Shown: piece after piece, positions 1-7,719 of the stretch
How the letters are laid out: the number at the start of each line of letters is the position of its first letter
How positions within the stretch are numbered: the stretch's first letter is position 1
NCBI GenBank assembly: GCA_009936675.1
Contig: JAACDY010000042.1
Span: 1-15,541 of the forward strand
DNA length: 15,541 nt
Direction: 5' to 3'
From: Bacteroidota bacterium
GTDB lineage: Bacteria; Bacteroidota; Bacteroidia; Flavobacteriales; Flavobacteriaceae
Translations under genes and position numbers: made by a program
The notes under the pieces: model-generated
Seen by the model: only the letters and a program-made list of their open reading frames with translations
Told to the model about the DNA's origin: nothing
Databases searched by the model: none

Positions 1-795
1 AATACGGAGATGATTTCCATCCACCCTGTTTTTTATCTCAAGGGGAATAATTTTTTGATGGAATCCTTGGCCTTGATCAAATATCCCGAAAAGTTTAAGG
101 AGACCCTTCACAATATGTTGGTTAGGATAGATTCAGAGGAATTTCCAAAAAATGACAATTTGGCCGCCCTGAGTTTTTTATACTCCTTTAACAATCGGTT
201 TAATATGTATTTCCTTCAAGGAGAATTCAAGGAAGGTCTTAGTGTCATTTCCGAGGTAATTCATGGTATTGAAAAATTCAAAAACCAGATTGACCCCCAT
301 CATGTGATGATGTTGTACTACAAGATTGCTTGTTTGTATTTTGGTCTAGAAGATTACGAAAATAGTATTGTTTACTTAAATAAAATCATCAACAACAAGC
401 ATTTGAGGATGCGGGAAGATTTACTTTGTTTTACCCGAGTGCTCAGTGTGGTTGCACATTATGAAGCTGGTTTTGACTATCATCTGGAAGCCCACCTGCG
501 TGAAACTTATAAGTTCCTAATCAAAATGGATGACCTGCACGAAGTGCAAAAAGCCATGATTCGTTTTGTTCGGTCACTGGGCGATATTTATCCCCATGAG
601 CTTAAGGCCGCTTTTGTCAAACTCCACAAGGAGTTAAAACAATATGAAGATGATCCCTACGAGCGACGTGCCTTTTTATACCTCGATGTTTTGTCTTGGT
701 TGGAAAGTAAAATAGAAAATCGACCAGTGGGTGAAATCATTCGCGAAAAAGCCAAACTCATCAATCGGAAAGAGCGAAGTTCCATTGTGGTCTAG
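1..795 (+). CDS. TPR-like hypothetical protein, 3' part
   Basis: The reading frame is open from base 1 to the TAG at 793-795 (264 codons), so the gene almost certainly begins upstream of the window. The first ATG (base 10) has no sign of being a real start. The product is a helical, aromatic-rich soluble protein with no signal peptide or membrane segment. A stretch around 320-400 (tyrosines, then ACLYFGLEDYENSIVYL) has the spacing of a tetratricopeptide repeat, and other helices look like degenerate repeats, which suggests a protein-binding solenoid. I do not recognise a specific family and assign no function. Its end overlaps the end of the opposite-strand pseudouridine synthase gene by 35 bases. 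TPR assignment is an inference from pattern only. Confidence 0.7.
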   Translation, partial: NTEMISIHPVFYLKGNNFLMESLALIKYPEKFKETLHNMLVRIDSEEFPKNDNLAALSFLYSFNNRFNMYFLQGEFKEGLSVISEVIHGIEKFKNQIDPHHVMMLYYKIACLYFGLEDYENSIVYLNKIINNKHLRMREDLLCFTRVLSVVAHYEAGFDYHLEAHLRETYKFLIKMDDLHEVQKAMIRFVRSLGDIYPHELKAAFVKLHKELKQYEDDPYERRAFLYLDVLSWLESKIENRPVGEIIREKAKLINRKERSSIVV

Positions 796-1456
796 CCGGA
801 GGAGGGGCAACGATATTAATTCTTTCTTTAGTAGTGGGATGATCGATGGTCAATGATCGTGCATGCAAATCGATACTACCATCGGGATTACTTCTCTTGG
901 CACCGTATTTAAGATCCCCTTTGATGGGAAAGCCAATATGTGTCAATTGACTTCTGATTTGGTGATGTCTTCCAGTTTCGAGTGTAATTTCCAGGACTGT
1001 ATAGCGATCCAAGTCCTTTAACTTTTTGTAGTGGAGCACCGCTTTTTTGGAATCATTGACTTCACTATCGTGGGCAAAAGACTTGTTCATTTTTGTGTTT
1101 CTTTTCAGCCAATGGGTCAGGGAAGCAGTTGGTGGATTCATTCCTGGGTATACAATGGCCCAATAGGTTTTGTGAGTCATGCGTTCTTTGAACTGTTGAT
1201 TCATTCGCGTTAAGGCTTTGGAAGTTCTTGCAAAAAGAACCACCCCACTGGTGGGTCGATCCAGCCGATGGATGACTCCTAAAAATACAGCTCCAGGTTT
1301 GTTATATTTTTTTTTAATGTAGGCCTTGACCTTATCGACCAGGGGTTGATCTCCCGTTCGATCTCCTTGAACCAAATCACCAGCGACTTTGTTGACCGCT
1401 ATGAGGTGATTGTCTTCGTATAGTATATTGAGTACGATGGGTGGCGGGGCTAATAT
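761..1456 (-). CDS. RluA-family RNA pseudouridine synthase
   Basis: Converts specific uridines in rRNA or tRNA to pseudouridine in the cytoplasm; the target cannot be told from sequence. The core motif HRLDRPTSG carries the catalytic Asp (about residue 66 if counted from 1456), followed by the family's later blocks LETGRHHQIRSQL and a C-terminal LHARSL segment. The first in-frame TTG (1375) would give 204 residues but cuts the protein inside the conserved stretch GDLVQGD. The frame extends upstream through ILYEDNHLIAVNK, the usual N-terminal strand of this family, up to the panB stop. No ATG, GTG or TTG exists between the in-frame TAA near 1485 and 1375. Candidates are ATA 1456 (overlapping the panB stop), ATC 1438 or ATA 1426. 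I give the longest of these (231 residues). Likely co-transcribed with and translationally coupled to panB. Family assignment is firm; the start is not. Confidence 0.85.
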   Translation of the reverse strand: MLAPPPIVLNILYEDNHLIAVNKVAGDLVQGDRTGDQPLVDKVKAYIKKKYNKPGAVFLGVIHRLDRPTSGVVLFARTSKALTRMNQQFKERMTHKTYWAIVYPGMNPPTASLTHWLKRNTKMNKSFAHDSEVNDSKKAVLHYKKLKDLDRYTVLEITLETGRHHQIRSQLTHIGFPIKGDLKYGAKRSNPDGSIDLHARSLTIDHPTTKERINIVAPPPARPQWNFALSD

Positions 1457-2268
1457 TGTTCTTTGTGGTTGGGAAAATCTTGTTTTTTAACATCGGTCGT
1501 ATAACTTTTCACGGCTTTGGAAATTTCCTCATCGAGGTTGAGGTAACGGCGCAAAAAGCGTGGGCTGAATTCTTTGTTCATCCCCAACATGTCATTCAAT
1601 ACCAAAACTTGACCATCTACTTGGGCTCCAGCACCAATTCCAATGATGGGAATATTCACCATTTGAGCAACTTTTTCGGCCAACTTTGCAGGAATTTTTT
1701 CCAAAACAATACCAAAACAACCCGCTTTTTCAAGCATTTGAGCATCATGGATCAACTGTTCTGCTTCCGCTTCTTCTTTGGCTCTGACGGTATAGGTTCC
1801 AAATTTATAGATGGATTGAGGCGTCAAGCCCAGATGTCCCATAACTGGAATACCAGCTTGGAGAATACGTTCTATATAATCTTGAATTTGACTGCCACCT
1901 TCGAGTTTGACCGCATGGGCTCCAGCCTCTTTCATAATTCTGATTGCTGAGCGCAAGGCCTCTTTGGAATCGGCCTGATAGGTGCCAAAGGGAAGATCAA
2001 CCACCACCAATGCACGTTCTACTCCTCGCACAACACTGGCAGCGTGGTAGATCATCTGATCTAGCGTAATGGGCAAAGTCGTTTCATGACCTGCCATCAC
2101 GTTCGAAGCCGAATCCCCCACCAATATTACATCAATACCCGCTTTGTCAACAATCCCTGCCATGGTGTAATCATAGGCGGTAAGCATGGCAATTTTTTCT
2201 CCTTTGGCTTTCATTTCTGATAGCGTCAAGGTGGTAATTCGGGTGTAATTTTCAATTGCTTTTGACAT
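1450..2268 (-). CDS. panB: 3-methyl-2-oxobutanoate hydroxymethyltransferase
   Basis: Catalyses the first committed step of pantothenate (and so CoA) synthesis: transfer of a hydroxymethyl group from 5,10-methylenetetrahydrofolate to 2-oxoisovalerate, giving ketopantoate. It is a cytoplasmic (beta/alpha)8 enzyme. The 272-residue length is normal. Expected metal and substrate ligands are present: D52 in VGDSASNVMAG, D91 in VVVDLPFG and E123 in VKLEGG. The catalytic glutamate is E190 in IVLEKIPAKLAEKV, and GIGAG lies at 210-214. The ATG at 2268 fits the usual N-terminus. No panC or panD is nearby. The downstream neighbour is the pseudouridine synthase gene, whose frame runs through the panB stop codon. 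The upstream spacer is shared with divergent dnaK. On this strand a weak -7-like box (TATTTTTA) lies at 2283-2276, without a convincing -33 element. Confidence 0.97.
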   Translation of the reverse strand: MSKAIENYTRITTLTLSEMKAKGEKIAMLTAYDYTMAGIVDKAGIDVILVGDSASNVMAGHETTLPITLDQMIYHAASVVRGVERALVVVDLPFGTYQADSKEALRSAIRIMKEAGAHAVKLEGGSQIQDYIERILQAGIPVMGHLGLTPQSIYKFGTYTVRAKEEAEAEQLIHDAQMLEKAGCFGIVLEKIPAKLAEKVAQMVNIPIIGIGAGAQVDGQVLVLNDMLGMNKEFSPRFLRRYLNLDEEISKAVKSYTTDVKKQDFPNHKEQY

Positions 2269-2333
2269 AAGATTGTAAAAATAGTTTTTTTTGCTTGATG
2301 TCGTAAAACTTTTTTCAATCCCTTGAATCGATA

Positions 2334-2385
2334 TGACAAGGTGTCAGAGATATCATTATGGCACAATGCTTGAACAATAGGTTTT
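2334..2385 (+). promoter_or_regulatory. Possible dnaK control region
   Basis: The 133-base spacer between divergent panB and dnaK holds a perfect 5-base inverted repeat, TGACA-AGG-TGTCA (2334-2346). A box TAGGTTTT (2378-2385) matches 7 of 8 positions of the Bacteroidota -7 consensus TAnnTTTG, 16 bases before the dnaK ATG. I see no clear -33 TTTG at the expected distance. The HrcA operator CIRCE is not present. Both elements are short enough to arise by chance, so this is a weak candidate only. Confidence 0.2.
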
Positions 2386-2401
2386 TAAATAAAATTGAAT
2401 T

Positions 2402-4321
2402 ATGAGTAAAATAATAGGAATCGACTTAGGAACTACCAACTCATGTGTTTCTGTAATGGAAGGAAACGAACCCGTGGTCATTCCCAATGCCGAAGGCAAA
2501 AGAACCACTCCCTCTGTTATCGCATTTGTTGAGGGAGGCGAGATAAAAGTGGGTGATCCTGCCAAAAGACAAGCAGTGACCAATCCCACCAAAACGATTG
2601 CATCCGTAAAAAGATTTATGGGCAACAAATTCTCCGAATCTTCTAAAGAGGCCAAAACCGTGGCTTACAAAGTGGTTAAAGGAGACAATGATACCCCAAG
2701 AATCGATATTGACGGTCGCTTGTACACTCCCCAAGAACTTTCTGCTATGATTTTGCAAAAAATGAAAAAAACAGCAGAGGATTACCTTGGGCAAGACGTC
2801 AGCGAGGCAGTAATTACTGTACCAGCTTATTTTAATGATGCCCAACGTCAAGCCACCAAAGAAGCAGGAGAGATTTCCGGACTTAAAGTTCAGAGGATCA
2901 TCAACGAACCCACTGCCGCTGCATTGGCCTTTGGGTTGGATAAGAAGAGTGCTGGCGACAGCAAAATTGCCGTTTACGATTTGGGGGGAGGAACTTTTGA
3001 TATTTCCATTCTTGAATTGGGCGATGGTGTTTTTGAAGTTTTGGCCACCAATGGTGACACCCATTTGGGAGGGGATGATTTCGACCAAGTATTGATTGAT
3101 TTTCTTGCCGATGATTTTAAGAAGGCCGAGCAAATCGACTTGAGAGAAGACCCCATGGCACTTCAACGCCTGAAAGAGGCTGCTGAAAAAGCCAAAATTG
3201 AATTGTCTTCCTCAGCACAAACCGAAATCAATTTACCCTATGTTACGGCAACCGCATCTGGACCAAAACACTTAGTAACCACTTTGACGAGAGCCAAGTT
3301 TGAGCAACTTTCTGACCAATTGGTCAAAAGGTCTATGGCTCCTGTAAAAAAGGCTTTAGACGATGCAGGACTTTCAACTGGAGATATAGATGAAGTAATC
3401 TTGGTAGGAGGATCTACACGAATCCCAATCATTCAGGAAGAAGTAGAGAAATTTTTTGGTAAAAAACCTTCCAAGGGAGTAAACCCCGACGAAGTAGTTG
3501 CCATTGGTGCTGCCATCCAAGGAGGTGTTTTGACTGGAGACGTAAAGGATGTTTTGCTTCTTGATGTTACTCCATTGTCTTTGGGGATCGAAACCATGGG
3601 AAGCGTGATGACCAAACTCATCGACGCCAATACCACCATACCAACCAAAAAGTCGCAAGTTTTTTCTACCGCAGCAGACAATCAGCCCTCAGTAGAAATT
3701 CACGTACTCCAGGGAGAACGGTCCATGGCGTCTGACAATAAAACCATCGGTAGGTTCCACTTAGACGGAATCCCACCAGCTCCTCGAGGTACTCCTCAAA
3801 TTGAGGTTACTTTTGACATTGATGCCAACGGTATCATCAAAGTTAGTGCTTCTGACAAAGCCACAGGAAAATCCCAAGATATCCGTATTGAAGCTTCTTC
3901 AGGTCTGACCGAAGAGGAAATCGAAAAAATGAAACAAGAGGCCGAAGCCAATGCCGAAAGCGATAAAAAAGCCAAGGAAGAGGTGGACAAACTCAACAGT
4001 GCGGATCAAATGATTTTTCAAACAGAAAAGCAATTGAAGGAATTTGGAGACAAGCTTTCTGAAGATAAAAAAGCACCGATTGAGGCTGCTTTGGAAGGGT
4101 TGAAAAAAGCCCATGAGTCTAAAGATTTGACGTCCATCGACGAGGCCTTGGAAAAAATAAATGAGGCTTGGAAAAATGCTTCAGAAGAAATGTACAAAGC
4201 ACAAGCAGAGGCAGGTCAAGGCGCAGAGGGAGCAACTCCACCGCCCAATCCCGAAGCAAAAGATGACGCCAAGGGTGGAGATGATGTCCAAGACGTTGAC
4301 TTCGAAGAAGTAAAGGACTGA
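2402..4321 (+). CDS. dnaK: Chaperone DnaK (Hsp70)
   Basis: ATP-driven chaperone that binds exposed hydrophobic segments of unfolded proteins, working with DnaJ and GrpE in the cytoplasm. The 639-residue protein is full length. The N-terminal ATPase domain opens with the phosphate-binding GIDLGTTNS (6-14), and contains AYFNDAQRQATK, IINEPTAAALAFG and DLGGGTFD. The interdomain linker and start of the substrate domain, DVLLLDVTPLSLGIET, lie at 383-398. The C-terminal lid is rich in Glu and Lys, followed by a flexible Gly/Ala/Pro tail ending in FEEVKD, close to the E. coli ending. Nothing is missing. grpE and dnaJ are not adjacent. The gene looks monocistronic: divergent from panB upstream and closed by an intrinsic terminator 23 bases after the TGA. 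Identification is certain. Confidence 0.99.
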   Translation: MSKIIGIDLGTTNSCVSVMEGNEPVVIPNAEGKRTTPSVIAFVEGGEIKVGDPAKRQAVTNPTKTIASVKRFMGNKFSESSKEAKTVAYKVVKGDNDTPRIDIDGRLYTPQELSAMILQKMKKTAEDYLGQDVSEAVITVPAYFNDAQRQATKEAGEISGLKVQRIINEPTAAALAFGLDKKSAGDSKIAVYDLGGGTFDISILELGDGVFEVLATNGDTHLGGDDFDQVLIDFLADDFKKAEQIDLREDPMALQRLKEAAEKAKIELSSSAQTEINLPYVTATASGPKHLVTTLTRAKFEQLSDQLVKRSMAPVKKALDDAGLSTGDIDEVILVGGSTRIPIIQEEVEKFFGKKPSKGVNPDEVVAIGAAIQGGVLTGDVKDVLLLDVTPLSLGIETMGSVMTKLIDANTTIPTKKSQVFSTAADNQPSVEIHVLQGERSMASDNKTIGRFHLDGIPPAPRGTPQIEVTFDIDANGIIKVSASDKATGKSQDIRIEASSGLTEEEIEKMKQEAEANAESDKKAKEEVDKLNSADQMIFQTEKQLKEFGDKLSEDKKAPIEAALEGLKKAHESKDLTSIDEALEKINEAWKNASEEMYKAQAEAGQGAEGATPPPNPEAKDDAKGGDDVQDVDFEEVKD

Positions 4322-4343
4322 TTTTGATTCTAGATTTTATAAC

Positions 4344-4383
4344 AAAACCTTCCGTCCCAACCGACGGAAGGTTTTTATTTTTT
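4344..4383 (+). terminator. Intrinsic terminator after dnaK
   Basis: Left arm 4344-4356 pairs with right arm 4363-4375, giving a 13-base-pair perfect stem (core CCTTCCGTC/GACGGAAGG) with a 6-base loop and a T-rich tract running to 4383. It sits just after the dnaK stop and ends 8 bases before the next start codon, so it should insulate dnaK from the men operon unless it leaks. Confidence 0.92.
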
Positions 4384-4391
4384 AACTTGTT

Positions 4392-4811
4392 ATGATGGAT
4401 AAAGAAAAAGTACTCGAGATTTGCAATTCCTTTGTAAAAGGTACCTTAATGGAAACTTTGGAAATAGAGTTTATCGATGTTGGAGAAGATTTTCTTTCCG
4501 CACGAATGCCTGTTACCCCCAAAGTACACCAGATACACGGTGTCCTCCATGGAGGAGCAACGGTGGCTTTGGCCGAGACAGTGGGCAGTTCAGCAGTTCC
4601 AGTCTTGAGTAGAGACCCTTCCATCTCTACCGTTGGGATTGAAATCTCCGCCAATCACCTAAAAAGCGTAAGCAGTGGATATGTAACTGCTACTGCCAAA
4701 CCCTTGCGTATGGGAAAAAACATTCAGTTGATGGAAATCAGGGTAACAGACGAAGAGGACAATTTGATATCCCATTGTAAACTATCTACTTTCTCCCGAC
4801 CCAAAAAATAA
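4392..4811 (+). CDS. Hotdog-fold thioesterase, probable DHNA-CoA hydrolase
   Basis: A 139-residue PaaI/YdiI-type acyl-CoA thioesterase. Key residues fit the EntH/YdiI subgroup: Q47, H53 and the catalytic carboxylate E62, in HQIHG-VLHGG-ATVALAE, followed by a small-residue segment and a C-terminal strand. Because it leads an operon of menaquinone genes, its likely job is hydrolysis of 1,4-dihydroxy-2-naphthoyl-CoA to DHNA, the step between MenB and MenA. That substrate is inferred from context, since the hotdog family hydrolyses many acyl-CoAs. Two ATG codons lie back to back (4392 and 4395) and either could start it. It begins 8 bases after the T tract of the dnaK terminator and its stop directly abuts the menF start. 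An alternative is a phenylacetate-type or general proofreading thioesterase. Confidence 0.88.
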   Translation: MMDKEKVLEICNSFVKGTLMETLEIEFIDVGEDFLSARMPVTPKVHQIHGVLHGGATVALAETVGSSAVPVLSRDPSISTVGIEISANHLKSVSSGYVTATAKPLRMGKNIQLMEIRVTDEEDNLISHCKLSTFSRPKK

Positions 4812-5855
4812 ATGAGTAAGCCCGGTTTAGAAGAAGTTTTTAGCCAGCTTTTGTCAGCGGAACAAGCTTTTGTGTTTTACAGATTGCCAAATGACAAGAC
4901 CGTACATTGTCATCACCAAGAGGATGCCCCATTGACCTACACTACTGATTTAAAAATCAAAGGTTTTGTCATGAGTCGTTTTGATACTCCACTGCCTGCG
5001 GTCTATATTTCCGATAAAAATCATTTGCAATTTGACTACAACCCCCCCAATTTTATGGGAAAGGAGGTTGAACCTTATATAGATTTAGAAAAAAAGACAT
5101 CATTTATAAATGTAGTAAATGAAACTAAAAAAGCCATTGCATCGGGTCACCTTAAAAAACTGGTAGTGGCCAGAAAAATAACCCAAAAACGGGAGGTCGA
5201 TGCTCTGAAACTGTTTACCCATTTACTAAGGCTTTATCCCCGAGCGATGGTCTATTTTTGGCATCACCCAAAGGGAGAGACATGGATAGGAGCCAGCCCC
5301 GAACAGCTTTTTTCACTTCAGTCTCGTCGGCTCACTACCATGGCACTTGCAGGAACTTTACCCTATAATTCCAAAGAGGAATATCATTGGGGTGAAAAAG
5401 AAAAAACAGAACAAGGCTGGGTCAGAGATACTTTACATGCAGATTTGGAAGCACTTTTTCCATCGCAAGTGATCCAATGTTCCGAAACTTTTACCCGAAG
5501 GGCAGGTAACTTGGTGCATTTGTGCAATGAATTGTCGGTGGAAGCACAAAACATCAATACAACAGCATTGTTAAAAAAATTGCACCCCACCCCAGCAGTA
5601 GGAGGGATTCCTGTCGAGGAAGGTATGCGTTTTCTCGCCAAACACGAAAATCTTGATCGTGCCTATTACACTGGATTTTTGGGTCCCGTAATGGGGGAGG
5701 ATCAAATGGATTTGTTTGTCAATCTTCGCTGTGCGCAAATGATTCCAAAGGCTTTAGTCCTATATGTTGGGGCAGGAATTACCCAAGACAGTGATCCCGA
5801 AAAAGAGTGGGTGGAAACACACAACAAATCCAAAACCTTGTTGGCGGCCCTTTAA
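4812..5855 (+). CDS. menF: Isochorismate synthase
   Basis: Converts chorismate to isochorismate, the entry step to menaquinone. The 347-residue product is a chorismate-binding enzyme of the MenF/EntC/DhbC type, with a variable N-terminal part (about 1-95) and a conserved catalytic region. Visible motifs are KKLVVARK with the likely general-base lysine K116, GASPEQL (160-166), MALAGT (177-182), HLCNEL (236-241), HPTPAVGG (258-265), RAYYTGFLG (283-291) and the C-terminal GAGI (320-323) with EWVET (332-336). Length is shorter than E. coli MenF mainly at the N-terminus. The ATG follows the preceding TAA with no gap, which suggests translational coupling. An isochorismate synthase for a siderophore (EntC) has the same motifs, but the flanking men genes settle the role. 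Confidence 0.95.
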   Translation: MSKPGLEEVFSQLLSAEQAFVFYRLPNDKTVHCHHQEDAPLTYTTDLKIKGFVMSRFDTPLPAVYISDKNHLQFDYNPPNFMGKEVEPYIDLEKKTSFINVVNETKKAIASGHLKKLVVARKITQKREVDALKLFTHLLRLYPRAMVYFWHHPKGETWIGASPEQLFSLQSRRLTTMALAGTLPYNSKEEYHWGEKEKTEQGWVRDTLHADLEALFPSQVIQCSETFTRRAGNLVHLCNELSVEAQNINTTALLKKLHPTPAVGGIPVEEGMRFLAKHENLDRAYYTGFLGPVMGEDQMDLFVNLRCAQMIPKALVLYVGAGITQDSDPEKEWVETHNKSKTLLAAL

Positions 5856-5862
5856 TATTTTT

Positions 5863-5896
5863 AAGGGGATCAATCCCTTTGTGTTTTGTATTTTTG
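5863..5896 (+). promoter_or_regulatory. Hairpin and -7-like box before menD
   Basis: In the 48-base gap between menF and menD, AAGGGGA (5863-5869) pairs with TCCCTTT (5874-5880) through a 4-base TCAA loop; one pair is G-U. A T-rich run follows. The run contains TATTTTTG (5889-5896), an exact match to the Bacteroidota -7 consensus TAnnTTTG, 7 bases before the menD ATG. No -33 TTTG is at proper spacing (the TTTG at 5878 is too close). It may be an internal promoter, a weak attenuator, or chance in AT-rich DNA. Confidence 0.3.
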
Positions 5897-5903
5897 CAAG
5901 GCG

Positions 5904-7697
5904 ATGAAAATGAATAGTTCAGGGAGTAGATCGATTAAATATCCGGAGATACCGATAGCCCAGACGGTTGTCCAATTCTGTGAAATGAAGGACATCCAAC
6001 ACATCGTGATCTGTGCGGGGTCTCGAAATGCTCCGCTAACCAACGGTTTTGTCGAAAATCCTTTCTTTAAGACTTACAGTATTGTAGATGAACGCTCGGC
6101 GGCATTTTTTGCCATGGGAATGGCGCAACAACTCAATAGCCCCACAGCTGTAGTTTGTACCTCGGGTTCTGCCTTGCTCAATTTTTATCCTGCCGTAGCG
6201 GAGGCATTTTACAGCAATATTCCATTGGTAATCATTTCTGCTGATCGCATGCCCCATCGTATTGATATTGGAGATAGTCAAACCATTCAACAAAAAGGAG
6301 TTTTCGAACCTCACCTTGTGGACTTTGCCTATTTGAGCCCCGATGTGAACCATGCTAGTGATGCTTTATTGGAAAACCCAAATCAAAAACTGATTCCTCC
6401 CAACACGACTCAAAATGAGATCGAAAGCCTACAAAAGGAAATTCAAAATGACAATGAAAAAAATATCAATTCGGTTTTAAACCATGCCATTCAAAAAAGT
6501 GGTCCCGTCCACTTGAATGTACCTATGGAGGAACCCCTTTATGGGATGACAACTTTTCCTTTGGACATCACCCAGAATACAGCACCCGAGTTTTCTTCCT
6601 TCCAATCAGATTTTAAAACATTCAAAAAACAATGGCAAAAGGCAGACAAAAAACTTATACTGGTTGGGGTAAATGATCCCGACATATTGGATCAACAATG
6701 GTTGGATCTGATCGCAGCCGATCCTTCGGTGATTTTGATGACCGAAACCACCTCCAATTTGCGTTCATCCAATGCCATCCATTCCATTGATTCCTTGATT
6801 GCCCCGCTGGAAAAGAGTAATACTGATTTTTTTAAAACCCTTCAACCCCAAATTCTATTGACTTTTGGGGGAATGGTGGTCTCCAAAAAAATAAAAAAGC
6901 TGTTGAGGGATTTTTCTCCAAAAGAACATTGGCATGTTGATCCCTATAGGGCTTATGATACCTACTATTGTTTGACCCAACATTTTCCCATATCTGTGAA
7001 TCCTTTTTTTTCTGAATTATTTGAAGGCTATCACAGTCCTCAATCAAACTATAAATCATTGATTTTGGATCAGTACCTTGGTCAACGCCATTTGGGCAAT
7101 GCCTACCTGCGTCAAATTCCTTTTTCAGATTTAAAAGCCTTTGAAATCATTTTTTCAAAACTACCAAAACAACTTCATCTACAATTGGCCAACAGTTCCA
7201 CGGTGCGCTATGCACAGCTTTTTGAAATGCCTCAACAGGCAGAAGTCTTCTGCAACCGAGGAACCAGTGGTATTGATGGTTCAACGGCCACCGCAGTGGG
7301 AGCGGCCTTGATCAATCAAAATCTCAGTTTGTTGCTTACGGGCGATCTCAGTTTCTTTTACGACATCAATGGATTGTGGAATGATCATATCCCCTCCAAT
7401 TTTAGGGTTATTGTGATCAACAATCAAGGAGGAGGGATTTTTAGAATTCTTCCCGGGGAAAAGGACAGTCCCAAATACGACACCTATTTTGAAACCATAC
7501 ACGGTCGAAATGCGCGTCAACTTTCAAAGGCCTTTGGATTTCAATACAAAGCAGTTAAAAGCAATATGGGATTGAAATGGGCTTTAAAAAGTTTTTTTAA
7601 GCCTTCTCGCAGACCCAAAATTCTTGAGATCAAAACCCCTAGAAAGATCAACGATAGTATCTTATTAAATTACTTTAAAGCCATGCAAAAGTCTTAA
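5904..7697 (+). CDS. menD: SEPHCHC synthase MenD (ThDP enzyme)
   Basis: Thiamine-diphosphate enzyme that joins 2-oxoglutarate (with loss of CO2) to isochorismate, giving 2-succinyl-5-enolpyruvyl-6-hydroxy-3-cyclohexene-1-carboxylate. The N-terminal domain shows GSRNAPLT, VDERSAAF with the cofactor-activating Glu at about residue 63, and CTSGSALLNFYPAV. The C-terminal ThDP-binding segment is GDLSFFYDINGLW followed by VIVINNQGGGIF. I chose ATG 5904 (597 residues). An upstream in-frame TTG at 5886 would add six residues with no family support, and a second ATG lies at 5910. A middle stretch around 6361-6470 is rich in Asn, Gln, Lys and Glu and looks like a variable insertion or linker. The start is 48 bases after menF, the widest gap inside the operon. 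Confidence 0.97.
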   Translation: MKMNSSGSRSIKYPEIPIAQTVVQFCEMKDIQHIVICAGSRNAPLTNGFVENPFFKTYSIVDERSAAFFAMGMAQQLNSPTAVVCTSGSALLNFYPAVAEAFYSNIPLVIISADRMPHRIDIGDSQTIQQKGVFEPHLVDFAYLSPDVNHASDALLENPNQKLIPPNTTQNEIESLQKEIQNDNEKNINSVLNHAIQKSGPVHLNVPMEEPLYGMTTFPLDITQNTAPEFSSFQSDFKTFKKQWQKADKKLILVGVNDPDILDQQWLDLIAADPSVILMTETTSNLRSSNAIHSIDSLIAPLEKSNTDFFKTLQPQILLTFGGMVVSKKIKKLLRDFSPKEHWHVDPYRAYDTYYCLTQHFPISVNPFFSELFEGYHSPQSNYKSLILDQYLGQRHLGNAYLRQIPFSDLKAFEIIFSKLPKQLHLQLANSSTVRYAQLFEMPQQAEVFCNRGTSGIDGSTATAVGAALINQNLSLLLTGDLSFFYDINGLWNDHIPSNFRVIVINNQGGGIFRILPGEKDSPKYDTYFETIHGRNARQLSKAFGFQYKAVKSNMGLKWALKSFFKPSRRPKILEIKTPRKINDSILLNYFKAMQKS

Positions 7698-7719
7698 ATT
7701 TGAAATCAAAATAAAACCT

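Noticed and set aside
1441..1950. 169-codon frame antisense to panB
   Set aside because: Fully within panB, no recognisable motif and no plausible start context; a shadow frame.
2441..3166. 241-codon open frame antisense to dnaK
   Set aside because: It lies wholly inside certain dnaK coding sequence, its translation is low-complexity and resembles no family, and long antisense frames are common opposite codon-biased genes.
6361..6480. Polar Asn/Gln/Lys/Glu-rich stretch in menD as an inserted element
   Set aside because: The frame is unbroken, flanking MenD motifs are intact and no repeats flank it; it fits a variable loop of the protein.
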